A stretch of DNA of 64,000 nt from Citrobacter youngae ATCC 29220 (lineage in GTDB: Bacteria > Pseudomonadota > Gammaproteobacteria > Enterobacterales > Enterobacteriaceae): NCBI RefSeq assembly GCF_000155975.1, contig NZ_GG730301.1:312049-376048 (forward strand), in the 5' to 3' direction. Shown here piece by piece: positions 62,713 to 64,000 of this stretch. The notes below the pieces were generated by a model. It was given only the letters and a program-made list of their open reading frames with translations. It ran no database searches and was not told the DNA's origin. Within the stretch, counting starts at the first letter, position 1. The number at the start of each line of letters is the position of its first letter. The position numbers and the translations under genes are program-made.

Positions 62713-63114
62713 ATGAGTTCAATGTTAAAAAACTTAAATAATATCCGCTCGCTGCGTGCAATGGCGCGTGAATTTTCCGTTGATGTGCTGGAAGATATGC
62801 TTGAAAAATTCAGGGTAGTGACCAAAGAACGCCGCGATGAAGAAGAACAGCTACAGCGCCAACGTGCAGAACAGCAGGAAAAAATTAATAATTTGCTGGC
62901 GCTGATGCAGGCTGATGGGATCGATCCGGAAGAGCTGCTGAGCATGACGCCAGCATCGTCGCGGGTAGTTAAAAAACGTCAACCGCGTCCGGCGAAATAT
63001 CGTTTTACCGATTTCAATGGTGAAACGAAAACATGGACCGGACAAGGCCGTACACCGAAGCCAATTGTCCAGGCGCTGGCTGCCGGTAAATCACTTGATG
63101 ACTTTTTGATCTGA
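62713..63114 (+). CDS. stpA: StpA, H-NS-like nucleoid protein
   Basis: The 133-residue paralogue of H-NS binds curved AT-rich DNA and acts as an RNA chaperone. The coiled-coil N-terminal domain covers about 1-80, the DNA-binding motif (TWTGQGRTPKPI) is near the C-terminus. Confidence 0.97.
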   Translation: MSSMLKNLNNIRSLRAMAREFSVDVLEDMLEKFRVVTKERRDEEEQLQRQRAEQQEKINNLLALMQADGIDPEELLSMTPASSRVVKKRQPRPAKYRFTDFNGETKTWTGQGRTPKPIVQALAAGKSLDDFLI

Positions 63115-63121
63115 TATTAAT

Positions 63122-63143
63122 GCGGTGAGGATGTCCTCACCGC
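63122..63143. terminator. Hairpin after stpA
   Basis: GCGGTGAGG, loop ATGT, CCTCACCGC, just after stpA and before the converging small gene. It is followed by CTGGTTT. Confidence 0.75.
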
Positions 63144-63149
63144 CTGGTT

Positions 63150-63329
63150 TCAGCAAACGCCGAAATCGCCATCTTCAGAATATCGCGTCACGTCAGCGGC
63201 TTTCAGTGTGAATTTTTCACCGCTTTCATTGCTGGCCTGTACCGCCACAATTTGATCGTCATTGACTTCGACAACTTTCAGTTTAGGCCCGCCCATACGC
63301 GGCTGAACCAGATCGCCAGGTTTAAACAT
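63150..63329 (-). CDS. Small DUF2158 (YodC-like) protein
   Basis: A 59-residue frame reading MFKPGDLVQPRMGGPKLKVV and ending DGDFGVC. The FKPGDLVQ...GGPKL pattern and VTRYSEDGDF C-terminus fit the DUF2158/YodC family of small proteins. An AAAGGAGCGC ribosome site lies before ATG at 63329. Function is unknown; it is encoded on the minus strand between convergent stpA and ygaP. Confidence 0.82.
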   Translation of the reverse strand: MFKPGDLVQPRMGGPKLKVVEVNDDQIVAVQASNESGEKFTLKAADVTRYSEDGDFGVC

Positions 63330-63409
63330 ATTGCGCTCCTTTATTTATCGCACAACTCACCATAAATCACGTCAACCGACGGGTACAGCGCTGTTTTAGC
63401 TATTACCGC

Positions 63410-63937
63410 TTAATGAGTACGGCGATTCCAGGGCATTTTGTCCAGCAATCGCGCCATGCCGCAAAAGCCGGTTACGCCAGCAAGTATCAGCCCGGCGCCG
63501 ACAAAACCGCTCAGCAGGAAGAAGGCGCCGTTGACGGCGTATCCGAGAATGACGCCGATTAAGGCAAGGCTGCCTGCGGCAATCTGCACCTGTCGCATCA
63601 GCGGCAACGGTTGTGAACTGTCTTTTGCTACCGGTAAACCAGCGGCTTTCCAGCCGTCAATGCCTCCCTCCAGCAGCCAAACCTGCGCAGGTGCGGCAAT
63701 GGCGCTAAGCTTTGTCGCCGCGTTTTGTGTCCGTTTGCCTGACTGGCAGTGAAAAATCACCCGTTCGGCGCGTAAATTTGCAGGCAACGGCCCTTGCTCA
63801 AGGGCGGGTAACGGCGCCAGATGCGCCTCCGGAATATGCTCGTGCAGATACTCGTCGGCATCGCGGATATCAATCAGTTTCGCGCCTTGCGCGAGCAGCG
63901 TTTGCGCCTCGCGCGGGGAAATCGTCCCAATGCTCAT
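63410..63937 (-). CDS. ygaP: YgaP, membrane-anchored rhodanese
   Basis: A 175-residue sulfurtransferase with an N-terminal rhodanese domain whose active-site cysteine lies in FHCQSGKRT, followed by two C-terminal membrane helices ([23 protein letters not shown] and [20 protein letters not shown]). It accepts sulfur and can be S-nitrosylated in E. coli. It follows the regulator ygaV. Confidence 0.94.
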   Translation of the reverse strand: MSIGTISPREAQTLLAQGAKLIDIRDADEYLHEHIPEAHLAPLPALEQGPLPANLRAERVIFHCQSGKRTQNAATKLSAIAAPAQVWLLEGGIDGWKAAGLPVAKDSSQPLPLMRQVQIAAGSLALIGVILGYAVNGAFFLLSGFVGAGLILAGVTGFCGMARLLDKMPWNRRTH

Positions 63938-63946
63938 GATGGCTCC

Positions 63947-64000
63947 TTATGGGCAATACAGCGTTTTTAATGTGGCGATCAGCGAATTCACCGCCGCATT
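63947..64000 (-). CDS. ygaV: YgaV, ArsR-family regulator (3' end only)
   Basis: The window edge cuts this minus-strand gene. Only the last 17 codons are present; they read NAAVNSLIATLKTLYCP and match the C-terminus of E. coli YgaV (NEAVNAIIATLKNVYCP). The full protein is a sulfide/tributyltin-responsive repressor of ygaVP. Ten bases separate it from ygaP. Confidence 0.85.
   Translation of the reverse strand, partial: NAAVNSLIATLKTLYCP

Overview
The window is a chromosomal segment of an enteric bacterium of the Escherichia/Salmonella/Citrobacter group. Gene order over most of it (hyp-hyc-hyd, norRVW, srl, recA-alaS-csrA, gshA-luxS, emrRAB, proU, nrdHIEF, stpA) is the E. coli/Salmonella backbone, and REP/BIME palindromes of the enteric type sit in many gaps. 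Citrobacter is my best guess. It is an inference: a small metabolic module lies beside fhlA/ygbA where Salmonella carries SPI-1, the asc operon is reduced to a remnant, and ygaM is replaced by a MocR/CMD gene pair. No phage, IS element, CRISPR array or rRNA was seen.

Layout. (1) 1-6131: accessory module with a fumarase/aspartase-superfamily lyase, an RpiR-type regulator, a DcuC-family dicarboxylate transporter and an NAD-type malic enzyme. Four copies of a 19-bp motif, TGGGAA-N7-TTCYC, lie only in its two control regions. (2) 6179-24774: ygbA with an NsrR-like site, then the formate hydrogenlyase locus: hypABCDE-fhlA on the minus strand, divergent hycABCDEFGHI, a SymE-type gene, a decayed ascG, then hydN and hypF. 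Sigma-54 promoters and FhlA-type palindromes mark the control regions. (3) 24852-29136: norVW and divergent norR (anaerobic NO detoxification) with three NorR sites and a sigma-54 promoter. (4) 29133-34100: sorbitol operon srlAEBD-gutM-srlR-gutQ. (5) 34366-41046: mltB, pncC, recA-recX with a LexA box, alaS, csrA. (6) 41385-42044: tRNA-Ser(GCU), four identical tRNA-Arg(ACG) genes and a 3' tRNA remnant. (7) 42220-51446: yqaBA, gshA, micA sRNA, luxS, emrRAB, ygaZH and an MFS transporter. (8) 51642-59059: proVWX and nrdHIEF with recognisable promoter and NrdR-box elements. (9) 59341-64000: CMD-family gene and divergent MocR regulator, ygaC, alaE, stpA, a 59-residue DUF2158-type gene, ygaP and the 3' end of ygaV.

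How the genes work together. Much of the window serves anaerobic life. FhlA senses formate and drives sigma-54 transcription of hyc, hyp and hydN; the Hyp proteins build the NiFe centre of HycE; HycI matures it. NorV/NorW remove NO under NorR control and ygbA is probably derepressed by NO through NsrR. The left-end module is plausibly an anaerobic dicarboxylate pathway: uptake or exchange by the DcuC protein, a fumarate-type lyase, and malate to pyruvate by malic enzyme. Its substrate is unknown and it is the best candidate here for an undescribed system.
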